Source of the DNA: an uncultured Pseudodesulfovibrio sp.
GTDB taxonomy: Bacteria; Desulfobacterota; Desulfovibrionia; Desulfovibrionales; Desulfovibrionaceae
Length of the DNA stretch: 64,000 nucleotides
Assembly: GCF_963677845.1 (NCBI RefSeq)
Contig: NZ_OY782498.1
Coordinates: 3,417,518-3,481,517, forward strand
Direction of reading: 5' to 3'
Made by a program: the position numbers and the translations under genes. This document shows positions 1-9,900 of this stretch, piece after piece. The notes below the pieces were generated by a model. The model searched no databases and was not told the DNA's origin. It worked only from the letters and a program-made list of their open reading frames with translations. Within the stretch, counting starts at the first letter, position 1. Each line of letters opens with the position of its first letter.

Positions 1-602
1 CTGCGTTCTTTCTCGGGAATTTGTTTGAGGACATCAAGAGCTTGAGCGTCCTTGCCAGCGTCCATGAGCATCTGGCCAAGCCGTTCGCGGGCTTGAATGT
101 CGTCGGGACGTTTGGCCAAGTATTCGTTCATGACGTTGATGGCGTCTTCCACACGATTGTCCGCGATATAGGAGTTGGCCAGATAAATGGTCAGCATTTG
201 ATCGTCTGGGAAGAGTGCCAGCCCTTCCTTGAGCGTAGCTCGGGAACGGCTTGTGCCTTCCGGGTGATTCCAGAACAACCCCGCTTTTTCCAAATACAAT
301 TCGGGAGAAGGTTCTATGGCAAGAATACGGTCAAGGGCCTCAACAGCATTGATATGCAGTTCATTGGCTTCTTCGTCGGTCAACGGACTTCGTTTGCCTT
401 GGGTTACATGCCTCTGCAACTGCTGCATCTGATCCCGGTACAGGAGATAGTCGTAGTTCAGTTGTGCGGACGGGCTTAAAGGCCGGGACGCTGGGGATAT
501 TGTCGAGGTTTTCTTTTGGGCGCAACCGGTGAGGGCCAAGAGTGCGAGAAGCACTAAGGCTGCCATCGTTGCGTGAAATTCAATCCGGTGCGTGTGTGTC
601 AT
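1..602 (-). CDS. TPR-repeat lipoprotein, 3' end beyond window
   Basis: The reading frame is open from an ATG at 602 to the window edge, about 200 residues, so the C-terminus is missing. The N-terminus is a lipoprotein signal peptide: Arg6, a Leu/Ala core, and the lipobox L-T-G-C with the acylated Cys at residue 27. After a Ser/Pro linker come helical repeats of TPR type (for example around LYLEKAGLFW, LTIYLANSYIADNR and ARERLGQMLMDAGK). It should be an envelope-anchored scaffold for protein contacts. It lies 33 bases downstream of the sigma factor gene on the same strand and may be cotranscribed. The partner is not visible. Confidence 0.75.
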   Translation of the reverse strand, partial: MTHTHRIEFHATMAALVLLALLALTGCAQKKTSTISPASRPLSPSAQLNYDYLLYRDQMQQLQRHVTQGKRSPLTDEEANELHINAVEALDRILAIEPSPELYLEKAGLFWNHPEGTSRSRATLKEGLALFPDDQMLTIYLANSYIADNRVEDAINVMNEYLAKRPDDIQARERLGQMLMDAGKDAQALDVLKQIPEKER

Positions 603-635
603 CCGTTTGTCCCGGTTGGAGCGGTCAAAGCACGA

Positions 636-1667
636 TTAGTCCTGCTCGACTACCCAGTCCTTGGAAAAGTCTTTGATTCTGCCGGTCATGTGCTCACGGA
701 TTTTTACCAGTAATCTGGCTTCAATCTGTCGCACTCGCTCCCGTGTAACGCCAAATCGTTCACCGATTTCACGCAGAGTCACGGGGTCTTCGGAAAGCAA
801 CCTGTCATCAAGAATGGTTGCTTCCTTTTCATTAAGGGTAGGGCGGATTTCCTTGAGGTTGTCCAGCAGGAGATCCACAATCTGATTGTTGGCGATGGAC
901 TCTTCGACACCCGGTCCCAACGTGGGCAGAAAGTCCATTTTGGTGGCATCGGAGTCTTCGCCCAACGGAGTGTTCAGCGACATGTCATTCTTGGACAGAC
1001 GTTGGTCCATTTCGACAATTTCGGATTCGGATACGCCGAGTCGCTCGCTCAGGACTTCAGTCGTTGGATCGAAACCCATGGTCTGGAGTCGTTGCCGTTC
1101 CTTGTTCAGGTTGTAAAACAACTTCCGTTGCGTCTGGGTGGTCCCGATCTTGACCATCCGCCAGTTGTCCATGATGTATTTCAGGATGTAAGCTTTGACC
1201 CAGAATGCAGCATAGTAGGAAAATTTGATGCCTTTTTCCGGGTCGAATTTGGTCACGGCCTTGAGCAGGCCGACATTGCCTTCCTGAATAAGATCCAGTC
1301 CGTTCTGCATCCAGCGTCGTTGGAAATCCATGGCGATTTTGACCACCAGTCGCAGGTGGGAGGAAACGAGTTGGAATGCGGCATCCTGGTCGTTCTCTTC
1401 CTGTACACGTTTGGCGAGCGCATACTCTTCTTCCGGTTCCAACATGGGGAACCGAGCGATTTCCTTGAGATAAAGCTGTAAGGGATCCCGAACCCTGACC
1501 TCTTTGGAAGAGGGCATCGGGACAAATGCGGGGAGCTTCGACTCCAGCCCTGCGGCTTTGGCCGGGGCATTGATGGGAACAGCGTTCGGTTCCGGTATAT
1601 CGAGGTTCTCTTCTTCGATATCTACGATTTCCGGTTCGACTGCGGTCTTTGTCTCTTGTGATGTCAT
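636..1667 (-). CDS. rpoH: RpoH-like sigma-70 family RNA polymerase sigma factor
   Basis: A 343-residue group 2/3 sigma factor. After an acidic N-terminal tail (1-70) come region 1.2 (DPLQLYLKEIARFPML), region 2 with the core-binding and -10 recognition helices (QEGNVGLLKAVTKFDPEKG, then SYYAAFWVKAYIL), the RpoH-box-like stretch QRKLFYNL, region 3, and the region 4 helix-turn-helix (LREIGERFGVTRERVRQIEA). The RpoH box and the lack of a long region 1.1 point to a heat-shock-type sigma, somewhat longer than E. coli RpoH (284 aa). The frame runs further upstream to 1892, but that part does not look like protein; the ATG at 1667 is taken as start although its ribosome site is weak. Confidence 0.85.
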   Translation of the reverse strand: MTSQETKTAVEPEIVDIEEENLDIPEPNAVPINAPAKAAGLESKLPAFVPMPSSKEVRVRDPLQLYLKEIARFPMLEPEEEYALAKRVQEENDQDAAFQLVSSHLRLVVKIAMDFQRRWMQNGLDLIQEGNVGLLKAVTKFDPEKGIKFSYYAAFWVKAYILKYIMDNWRMVKIGTTQTQRKLFYNLNKERQRLQTMGFDPTTEVLSERLGVSESEIVEMDQRLSKNDMSLNTPLGEDSDATKMDFLPTLGPGVEESIANNQIVDLLLDNLKEIRPTLNEKEATILDDRLLSEDPVTLREIGERFGVTRERVRQIEARLLVKIREHMTGRIKDFSKDWVVEQD

Positions 1668-1838
1668 GCTATATTTTGTGTGGGTGATTGTTGGACCCAG
1701 TTCAATACTTAATATAAAGAGCGAAAAAGGGACACTATAGATTTTATTTGACCTTATCAATGTTTTTCGGGGGTGCCGACTATGTGCAAAACCTTGCCTT
1801 TTCTTGCATCCCGCGTATTTTTCTCGCTGAGAAAATAC

Positions 1839-1867
1839 TTGATTTTTCGTGTTTCTATAGCTATATC
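1839..1867 (+). promoter_or_regulatory. Probable metH promoter (-35 TTGATT, -10 TATATC)
   Basis: TTGATT at 1839-1844 and TATATC at 1862-1867 are separated by 17 bases. The -10 box lies inside the SahR-like palindrome at 1862-1883, the arrangement expected for repression. Prediction by eye only. Confidence 0.45.
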
Positions 1868-1883
1868 GAGATATCTTGATATA
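1862..1883. promoter_or_regulatory. SahR-like operator upstream of metH
   Basis: The core ATATCGAGATATCTTGATAT (1863-1882) is a 20-base palindrome with one mismatched pair, and T/A at the flanks extends it to 22. It overlaps the probable -10 box and sits about 60 bases before the metH start. ArsR-family SahR, the S-adenosylhomocysteine-responsive repressor of methionine-cycle genes in Desulfovibrio, binds ATATC..GATAT-type palindromes at such genes. The assignment rests on symmetry, gene context and recollection of that motif. Confidence 0.6.
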
Positions 1884-1944
1884 AGAATACACCCTCTGCC
1901 AAGGGCAACGATGAACCCCTGCGGCAGGTCATACGGAGGATAGA

Positions 1945-4359
1945 GTGCCCGATTTCAGGTCCATACTCGACGACGACAGGATATATTTCTTTGATGGTGG
2001 TTACGGTACCTTGCTGCAAGGCAGGGGGCTTCCGGCCGGACTTTCCCCTGAGTTGTGGGGATTGAAGGAGCCAGATGTTATTCGTGGCGTGCATCAAGAC
2101 TATTTGGATGCTGGTGCGAACGTTTTGACAACCAATACTTTTGGTGGCTCTCGTCCCAAGCTTGGCCTTGATGCTGATCCGTATGAGTTGAACAAAGCCA
2201 TGACCCAGATCGCCCGAGAAGTAGCCGGTGACACAGCCTTTGTTGCTGCCTCCATCGGGCCTACAGGGCATTTCGTACAGCCGCTCGGTGACATGACTTT
2301 CCGCGAATTGGTGGACATATACAAAGAGCAGATCAAAGGGTGTGTTGACGGCGGTGCCGACCTTATTCTTGGTGAAACGCATTTTGATCTGGCAGAAGCC
2401 CGGGCCGTGGTTATCGCTGCTCGTCTGGTGTGCGATCTGCCGGTGGCCATGTCCATGACATTCGAGGGACCGGCTTCTTTGACCGGGACTTCTCCACTGA
2501 CATTTGTCGATACCATGCAGAATATGGGCGTAGAACTTATCGGCACCAACTGTTCTGCTGGCCCAGAGCAGATGCATGAAACTCTGCGTTCCTGGCAGTG
2601 TCGCTTGGAGACCCCGACTTTTGCCGAGGCCAATGCGGGGCTTCCTGAATTGGACGACGATGGTAATACCTCTTTCCGTTTGCCGCCCGAACCGTTTGCT
2701 GAACAGGCGGTCGGATTCGTGGACCTTGGTGCGAAGTTTATTGGTGGTTGTTGTGGAACCACCCCGGATCATATCCGTGCCTTGCGTGTCAAAGTGGGGG
2801 ATACCCCATGGAAAAGACCGCAAAAGACCGACACTGCCCAGATGGTTTTGACTTCCCGGTCTGTCTCCGTACCGATTGGTTTCGATCATCCCGGTGTAAT
2901 CATTGGTGAACGCATCAACCCCACCGGTAAGAAGCAGCTTATCGCTGAATTGCAGGAAGGTGTATTCACCGAAGCTCACCGGTTTGCCACTGAACAAATT
3001 GAACTCGGCGCACCTGTACTTGATGTCAACGTGGGCGCGCCCATGGTGAACGAAGTCGAGTTGCTGCCCGAGCTTGTTACCTCTTTGGTGGGCCGGTTCA
3101 CTACGCCGTTGTCCATCGATTCCAATGACCCCAAGGCTGTTGAAGCCGGTCTGTGGAATTATCCCGGTTCGCCGTTGGTCAATTCCATTTCCGGTGAACC
3201 CGGCAAGATGGAGGCGCTTGGTCCCTTATGTAAACTTTTTGGTGCTCCGTTTATTCTTTTACCGATCGTGGGCAACAAGTTGCCGGTCACTGCCAAGGAG
3301 CGGCTGGATGTTATCGCTGATCTTTTGGCTCAGGCCGATAACCTAGGAATACCGCGCCGTCTGATTATGGTTGACGCTCTCGCCTTGACTGTTTCTTCCA
3401 AACCAGAGGCGGCCCGTCACTCAATGGATGTCATGCGGCATTGTCGTGATGAATGGGGGCTGCCGACCACCATTGGATTGTCGAATATCTCTTTTGGTTT
3501 GCCAGCTCGAGAGTTGCTCAATTCGACCTTTCTGAGCATTTCCATGGTCTCGGGGCTGTGTTCATTTATCTCCAATCCGAATTCAGAGCGTATTCAGGAA
3601 GCGTTGCATGCCACCGAGGTGATGCTTAATCGTGATCCGCAAGCAGAGCGGTATATTGAGAAGTTTTCCGACTGGACCGGCGGCAGTGGTGCTGCCCAAT
3701 CAGGATCAGCTCCTGCCAAAGGTGATGATACACAGGGCTTGCCTCCTGTGCAGGCAGCCGTGATCAAAGGCAACAAGGATGGCATCCTCGCACTCGTGGA
3801 TGTCGAGTTGGAAGCTGGTACCAAAGCCATGGATATCGTCAACGACATGTTGATTCCCGGTATCTTGGTTGTGGGTGACAAGTATGAGAGGAAAGAATAT
3901 TTCCTGCCGCAGCTTTTGCAGTCCGCAGAGACCATGCAAAATGCGTTTAAGCGGCTTCAACCGTTGCTCGAAGAGGACGGCGACGCAGGCGAAAAGCCTG
4001 TTGTCATCATGGCAACTGTCGAAGGTGATATTCACGACATTGGCAAGAACATCGTGTGTTTGATGCTCAAAAATTATGGGTTTGACGTGGTTGATCTTGG
4101 CAAGGATGTCTCTGCCGACAAAATCGTTGACGCTGCCGAGGAAAACGATGCGGCCATTATCGGATTGTCTGCGCTTATGACCACGACCATGGTGCGCATG
4201 GAAGATACCGTGAAGCTTGTCGAAGAGCGCGGCCTGAAGGCTAAGGTCATCATCGGCGGGGCTGTTGTTACTGAAAAATTCTGTAACGCAATAGGTGCTG
4301 CCGGATGGTCCACAGACGCTGTCTCAGCCGTCAAGCTGGCACAAAGATTGACGCAATAA
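1945..4359 (+). CDS. metH: Cobalamin-dependent methionine synthase, core form without reactivation domain
   Basis: The 804-residue enzyme transfers the methyl group of methyltetrahydrofolate to homocysteine through cobalamin. Domains in order: homocysteine-binding barrel (about 1-290) with the zinc ligands in GTNCSAG and GGCCGTTPDH; pterin-binding barrel (about 310-570, starting near GERINPTGKK); B12 cap (about 590-690); and B12-binding Rossmann domain with the lower-ligand motif EGDIHDIGKN. It stops right after the B12 domain, so the AdoMet-binding reactivation domain of E. coli MetH (1227 aa) is absent. The start is GTG at 1945, after the ribosome site ACGGAGGA at 1933-1940. A SahR-like operator lies upstream. 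Confidence 0.95.
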   Translation: MPDFRSILDDDRIYFFDGGYGTLLQGRGLPAGLSPELWGLKEPDVIRGVHQDYLDAGANVLTTNTFGGSRPKLGLDADPYELNKAMTQIAREVAGDTAFVAASIGPTGHFVQPLGDMTFRELVDIYKEQIKGCVDGGADLILGETHFDLAEARAVVIAARLVCDLPVAMSMTFEGPASLTGTSPLTFVDTMQNMGVELIGTNCSAGPEQMHETLRSWQCRLETPTFAEANAGLPELDDDGNTSFRLPPEPFAEQAVGFVDLGAKFIGGCCGTTPDHIRALRVKVGDTPWKRPQKTDTAQMVLTSRSVSVPIGFDHPGVIIGERINPTGKKQLIAELQEGVFTEAHRFATEQIELGAPVLDVNVGAPMVNEVELLPELVTSLVGRFTTPLSIDSNDPKAVEAGLWNYPGSPLVNSISGEPGKMEALGPLCKLFGAPFILLPIVGNKLPVTAKERLDVIADLLAQADNLGIPRRLIMVDALALTVSSKPEAARHSMDVMRHCRDEWGLPTTIGLSNISFGLPARELLNSTFLSISMVSGLCSFISNPNSERIQEALHATEVMLNRDPQAERYIEKFSDWTGGSGAAQSGSAPAKGDDTQGLPPVQAAVIKGNKDGILALVDVELEAGTKAMDIVNDMLIPGILVVGDKYERKEYFLPQLLQSAETMQNAFKRLQPLLEEDGDAGEKPVVIMATVEGDIHDIGKNIVCLMLKNYGFDVVDLGKDVSADKIVDAAEENDAAIIGLSALMTTTMVRMEDTVKLVEERGLKAKVIIGGAVVTEKFCNAIGAAGWSTDAVSAVKLAQRLTQ

Positions 4360-4361
4360 AA

Positions 4362-4445
4362 GATGTCTCCGATGACTGGGGGAAGGGGAGGAAAGAATCT
4401 TTCGAGAAAGGTCCTTTTCCTCTCCTTTTTCCAGCCCATTCTTTT
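4362..4445. repeat. Intergenic GGGGAAGGGGAGG hairpin repeat after metH
   Basis: A purine-rich arm (GGGGGAAGGGGAGGAAAG) and a pyrimidine-rich arm (CCTTTTCCTCTCCTTTTTCC) can pair across a short loop. The same element recurs near 11.6, 22.3 and 53.8 kb, next to gene ends. It probably works as a terminator or transcript-end hairpin. The rest of the gap up to 4621 shows nothing else recognisable. Confidence 0.6.
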
Positions 4446-4621
4446 TCGCCTTCGTGAAAACTAAATAGAATATATCTATTCGAAATTCTTTTGTTATCGA
4501 TTATTCGTCGGTGAGGAAGTCGCTTCTTTGCGTTCTGTGTCGGCAAGTGCTAGGACATCTGCGGCTGACAGGCATTCCTGCGGCTCAAAAAAAGAGGGGT
4601 TGCTCGCCCCGGAGATGAATT

Positions 4622-5419
4622 ATGCACAACGACGAGACCCAAGAGTTTCTGGCCTCACTTCCTGAATTGGAAGAGGGTAAGACATATTGTTTCAAATGTT
4701 ATCCCGGCATTCAGTGTTTCAATGATTGCTGTAGCGATCTGGATATGATCCTGACGCCGTATGACATTCTGCGTATGCGCGGGGCATTGGATATGTCCAG
4801 CATCGAATTTTTGCGTGTATATACAACCGGTCACCATGCGCCTGACACCAATTTCCCGGTGTTTAAATTCCGTATGACAGATGACAAGGCCCGGACTTGC
4901 GCCTTTGTTACTGACAAGGGATGTCGGATTTACAAAGATCGTCCCGGTGCATGTCGCATGTATCCGCTTGGTCGCGCCACCAAGCCCGACGGAAAGGGCG
5001 GCGTGTCCGAACAATTCTTCATCGTCAAGGAAGATCACTGTAAAGGCTTTCTGGAAAAGGATGAGTGGACTGGTTCTTCCTGGAAGAAAGATCAGGGATT
5101 TCAGGAATATACCGCACACAATGATCGGTACATGAACATTCTGTCCCGCATCAAGCAGGAAGGCCGTCCTGTCTCCGAAAAGATGAGCCATATGGCCACT
5201 CTGGCCCTGTATAAAGTCGACGAATTTCAGCGGTTCATCACGAAAATGCGTCTTTTTGAGCGTGTTGAGGTGGACGAAAAGCGTCAGAAAGCGATATTGG
5301 AAAACGAACATGTCGCTTTGGCCTTTGCCATGGACTGGTTCGAACTGATGCTTTTTCATGATACATCCAAGTTGAAAACCAAGGGAGTGACGCCGCGTGG
5401 GCCTGCCTGTAAATCCTAA
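4622..5419 (+). CDS. YkgJ-family cysteine cluster protein
   Basis: A 265-residue protein with the spaced cysteines of the YkgJ / zinc-or-iron-chelating family: CFKCYPG..C..DCC near residues 20-40, then CAFVTDKGCRIYKDRPGACR near 95-115, and a further Cys in EDHCKGF. These ligands probably bind a metal or Fe-S cluster; no reaction is established for the family. The tail after residue 150 is helical and without clear motif. The start ATG at 4622 follows GGAGATGAATT. The last 23 bases overlap the GTG start of the next gene, so the two are probably translationally coupled. Confidence 0.85.
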   Translation: MHNDETQEFLASLPELEEGKTYCFKCYPGIQCFNDCCSDLDMILTPYDILRMRGALDMSSIEFLRVYTTGHHAPDTNFPVFKFRMTDDKARTCAFVTDKGCRIYKDRPGACRMYPLGRATKPDGKGGVSEQFFIVKEDHCKGFLEKDEWTGSSWKKDQGFQEYTAHNDRYMNILSRIKQEGRPVSEKMSHMATLALYKVDEFQRFITKMRLFERVEVDEKRQKAILENEHVALAFAMDWFELMLFHDTSKLKTKGVTPRGPACKS

Positions 5420-5882
5420 ACTGATGTCCATCCGCACCTTCTTAAAAAAGAAGGCGGAGTTCATGCCCGGCCACAGGTTGGTCTTTACCAACGGTTGCTT
5501 TGACGTGTTGCATCCCGGTCATGTTGATTTGCTGACGCGTACCCGTGCGCTCGGTGATTCCCTTGTTCTCGGTCTCAATTCCGATGAGTCCGTCAAGATG
5601 CTTGGCAAGGGGGATGATCGTCCTCTGAACAATCAGGATGAACGCGCGTTTGTTCTGGCAGGTTTGACCTGTGTGGATTATATCGTGATTTTTCATGAGT
5701 CCACGCCTCTTGAGTTGATCAAGGCATGTCGTCCACAGGTTCTCGTCAAGGGTGGCGACTGGCCAGTAGATACTATCGTGGGCGCAGATGTTGTGGAAAA
5801 AGCGGGTGGTGAGGTCCATAGCCTTCCCCTGCTCGAAGGATATTCGACAACGGGTTTTCTTGATAGAATCCGAAACAGTTAA
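5397..5882 (+). CDS. rfaE2: D-glycero-beta-D-manno-heptose 1-phosphate adenylyltransferase
   Basis: A 161-residue nucleotidyltransferase of the cytidylyltransferase fold, matching the C-terminal half of E. coli HldE. It carries the phosphate-binding motif TNGCFDVLHPGH near residue 31 and the second conserved block ending in GYSTTGFLDRI. It would charge heptose-1-phosphate with ATP for the lipopolysaccharide inner core. The GTG start at 5397 overlaps the previous gene and has AAGGGAG before it; an ATG at 5424 is the alternative. A separate kinase (the HldE N-terminal half) must lie elsewhere. Confidence 0.9.
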   Translation: MGLPVNPKLMSIRTFLKKKAEFMPGHRLVFTNGCFDVLHPGHVDLLTRTRALGDSLVLGLNSDESVKMLGKGDDRPLNNQDERAFVLAGLTCVDYIVIFHESTPLELIKACRPQVLVKGGDWPVDTIVGADVVEKAGGEVHSLPLLEGYSTTGFLDRIRNS

Positions 5883-5891
5883 TTGGTAGTT

Positions 5892-6941
5892 ATGCAGAAA
5901 TTCAAATTAGTCAGCATGGTCAAAGCCGCAGGTTGAGCGGCTAAGATCGCTCCAGGGGACCTGGAGACAGCACTTTCCGGACTGAATGTCCGCCACGATG
6001 ACCGCGTTCTTGCCGGAGGTCCCGGCGATAACGAGGACGCTGCCATTGTGTCTTTTCCCGCAGGCAAGGCGCTTGTGCAGACTGTGGATTTCTTTACGCC
6101 GGTGGTCAATGATCCTTACCAATTTGGACGTATTGCCGCTGCCAATGCCCTTTCTGATGTGTACGCCATGGGCGGTGAACCGTGGACGGCCATGAACATC
6201 GTGTGTTTCCCGCCGACAAAATTACCGTTGGAAGTGCTGACCGCCATTCTTAAGGGCGGGCAGGACGCTGTGGACGAGGCCGGAGCCGTTGCAGCCGGTG
6301 GTCACAGTGTGGAAGACGATGAAATCAAGTTCGGGTTGGCTGTTTCCGGTGTCGTGGACCCGGATAATTTTGCGTCCAATCGGGGTGTGGAGCCGGGTGA
6401 TGAACTGATTTTGACCAAGCCTATCGGGACCGGTGTGCTGGCTACCGCCGTCAAGGGTGAAATGCCGGGGTACGAACCGATGGAAGCATTGCTTTATGAA
6501 ACCTGTGGTCGTCTCAACAAGGCTGGCGGTGCGGTTATTCGGGAGCTTGGTGTGAAAGGGGCGACGGATATCACTGGCTTTGGTCTTGGCGGTCATATGC
6601 TGGAATTGGCGGAGGCGAGTAATGTTCGTCTGGAATTACGTATGAAAAATGTTCCTTTGCTGCCCGGAGCCTTGGAAATGGCTTCCATGGGTATGTTGCC
6701 TGCTGGGTCCATTTGTAATCGTAATCACTACCTGCCCAAAGTGGATGTCGCCGATGGGTTGGACCCTATTCATTTTGATTTGATGTTTGACGCCCAAACC
6801 TCGGGCGGTCTGCTTTTGGCAGTCAAGCCGGACCAGCTTGATCAGGCTATGAATATGCTTATTCATGCCGGTGACGTCGCTGCCCATGTCGGCAGGGCTT
6901 ACGCAATTTCTCCCGGTCAGGCCTCGCTGGCAATCCTGTAA
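5892..6941 (+). CDS. selD: Selenide, water dikinase with selenocysteine (UGA at codon 15)
   Basis: SelD makes selenophosphate from selenide and ATP, the selenium donor for selenocysteine. Simple ORF calling starts it at 6048, but the same frame continues upstream through a TGA at 5934-5936 to an ATG at 5892. The read-through gives KAAG-U-AAKIAPGDLE, which fits the catalytic Cys/Sec loop of SelD, so the TGA is read as Sec15. The total of 349 residues matches the family (E. coli 347). Other SelD signatures are GGPGDNEDAA and the AIRS-type body with GGHSVEDDE and TDITGFGLGGH. A SECIS-like hairpin follows the TGA. Confidence 0.92.
5934..5966 (+). promoter_or_regulatory. Bacterial SECIS element for the selD UGA codon
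   Basis: The UGA (5934-5936) is followed by 13 bases and then a hairpin: CTCCAGG (5950-5956), loop GGA (5957-5959), CCTGGAG (5960-5966). All seven stem pairs are Watson-Crick, and the loop lies about 21 bases after the UGA with exposed G residues, as SelB-binding SECIS elements require. The genome should therefore also carry selA, selB and selC; none is in this window. Confidence 0.8.
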
Positions 6942-6946
6942 TCGAG

Positions 6947-9900
6947 TCAGGCTTTTGTAGTTGTGGAGGATTGCGCCATTACGCGTTCGATTTCTTCCCG
7001 CAGTTTTTCCATATCAAACGGTTTCGCGATGTAGCCGTTCATTCCCGCTTCTATAAATCTATCTTTGTCTCCTTTCATGGCGTGTGCTGTCAGCGCGATA
7101 ATAGGTATATCAATGTCCATATCCTGACGTATGACGCGGGTGGTTTCGACGCCGTCCAGTCCCGGCATCTGGATATCGGTCAGAAAGAGATCAAAAGATT
7201 TATGTTTGAGTTTTTCCAAAGCCTTTTCACCGCTGTCGACGCACAAGGGAACGTGGCCGAATTTTATGAGAAGGCGTTCTACTACCACCCGATTGACGCG
7301 TTCGTCTTCCGCCACCAGTATCGATAACCCTTCCTTTTGCAAGCAGTTTTCTTGGGTAGAGGAGCACAATGATGGCTCTGCAACCTGTTTGGCTTGAATG
7401 GTAAATGTGATCATTGTGCCTTCATTCTCGCGGCTTTCTACATACAAATTACCATTCATGAGCGAGACCAGTCGGTGCACAATGCCCAAACCAAGACCTG
7501 TGCCTTGGTATTTGCGTGTTGTGGAGCCATCTGCCTGAGTAAAGGGATCGAAAACATTTGAGATCTTGCCTGCAGGAATTCCAATGCCTGTGTCTGTCAC
7601 CTGGAAAAAAATGCTGACAATATCGTCTTCTGAATTTGAATGCAGGGGGTAGGCTTCAACATGTATAGAGCCTTGGTCTGTGAATTTGGCCGCATTACCG
7701 ACTAGGTTGAATAATATTTGCCGAAGTCGTCCTTTATCGGCCTCGAAAAAACGAGGAAGGTTTGGATCAATGGTCCACGCCATTTTGAGGCCACGCTCTT
7801 CGACGTCGAGTCGGAAGGTTCCAATCACGGAATCGAGCATTTCTCCTAGTTCGAATTCGCTTTCTTCCAATTCCAGTTTGCCGGACTCAACCTTGGAGAG
7901 GTCAAGGATGTCATTGAGAATTTGTAAGAGATTGCGGCCTGAATTAAGTGCTGTATTAAGATAATCCTGTTGCGCTATTTCCATGGAGGTAAGCTGCAAT
8001 AATTGCATCATACCGAGCAGGCCGTTGAGCGGTGTCCTGATTTCGTGGCTCATGTTTGCCAGAAATTCATTCTTTGAAAGGCTGGCAGCTTGCGCTTCCA
8101 CCATGGCGTGTTCCAGTTCTACGGCCATGGTTTTGAGTTCCGTGATATCCGTGCCCATGTGCATATGGACCAATTTCCCGCGCAACCATTCGATTGCACT
8201 ATCATAATTAAGATACCACGTTTTGTGTTCTTCGCTGTATCGTTCTGAAACGAAAGTTCCAGCAGGCCTGCCGTTTTCATCGATGATTTTGCCCTTGGCG
8301 CAGATTTCACATTTTGTGTCGCGGCCGCGGACGTGTTGATAGCAGGTGGTGGTATCGTCGCACGGACCAAATCGGTCTTTCATGTGAGCATTCATGAAGA
8401 GAATTTCATCGGTTTCCAAATCGGAAACATAAATGTAGGCACTCATGCCATCGAGAATGGTCAACAGTCTCTCATGGGCTTGTTTGACCTCGGTTATATC
8501 CGCAACCATGGCAAAAGCACCCAAATGATTTCCATCTTCTGAAGTCAGAGGTGAAGCGGACACCAAACCCCAGACCACGTGGCCCTCTTTGTGGACGAAT
8601 TGTCGCTCATAGCGGTTACGTTTGCCGTGCAATACTTCCCCTGCACGTTTTTTGAAGTCTCCCAATTCTTGGGGCAAAAGGAAGTGTGTGTATCTTTTCC
8701 CGATAACATCTACTGCATCATAGCCGAGAAATTTCGCCATGATGTCGTTGACATATGTAATACGCCAGTCGGTATCCAATCCCACAATACCTTCATTGGC
8801 AGTTTCCACGATGAGGCGGTATTGTTCCTGCGTTTTTTTTCTGGCTTCTTCTGCATAGCGTGAATTGGTAACGTCTCTGGCATAGACCGCAATAGTCGTT
8901 ACTTCGTTTCCGTCGAGCACGGGGTAGATAACGCTTTCCAGCATTCTGCCGCCCCAGACCGTATCTTCGGTCACAGGTTCTCCCGCTGTCTTAACTTTGG
9001 TAAAAGCTTTTTTGACGGTATTTGCCAGCATGTCTGGCATGAAATCATATATGTTGCAGCCGATGGCCTGTTCCACTGAACGACCAAGAATATCCGCCAA
9101 GGTTTGGTTTGCAGCGAGGATGGTGCCTTTGAGTTCAAATAGGCCAACCGGTTCCGTAATAGCGTCCAATAGGGCGCGAACTGAGTGTTGACTCTTTTTG
9201 AGTTTCTCTTCCATTTTCTTTCGGTCAGAAATATCACGAGAGGAGCCGACAGATCCGAGCCATTTGCCGGACGTATCCCACAGGGCTTTGATAACTGATT
9301 CGACCCAAATAGTAGATCCGTCCTTACAAAAAAGTTCCAATTCTATTCGTGTAATTGTGACATCATCACCTAGAAGGGCTTTTTCGCGAGCCTCGTCGAA
9401 AGCGACTTTAAGTCGAGTTTTGGACTCAAGAGGCATGGCTTTTTCACCATGACTCCCGACGATTTCCTCCGGGGAAAATCCGCGCTGGCGTTTTACCGAT
9501 GGACTGACATACGTGTATATGAAATCTGGACCCATGGCCCAAATAACGTCATCCGTATTTTCTGCCATGAATAGGTAGCGCTCGTGCGACTTGATTGCTT
9601 CAAATTCAGCGTTTTTTTGGGCTGTGAGATCACGGACTGTTCCCCATGTTCCGCCTTTGATTTGACTATTGGGGCAGTCCCATAAATTGACCTGAACCTG
9701 AATACGGTGTCCATCCGCCCGCACTAATTCTTTTTCAAATTTAATATTGCTTTCTTCGCTACTCAATATATTGCGAATGAATTCGGCTTCAGCTTCACGA
9801 TTTTCAGGCGGAGCGAAATCCAAGGGGGTTTTGCCGATCAACTTTTCGGCAGGGTATCCTAGCATGGTGCAAAAAGCTGGGTTTACCTTGAGGATGACAC

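Noticed and set aside
1668-1892. Upstream extension of the rpoH frame to 1892
   Set aside because: It would run over the metH promoter and operator and has no coding character; the ATG at 1667 starts a normal sigma factor.
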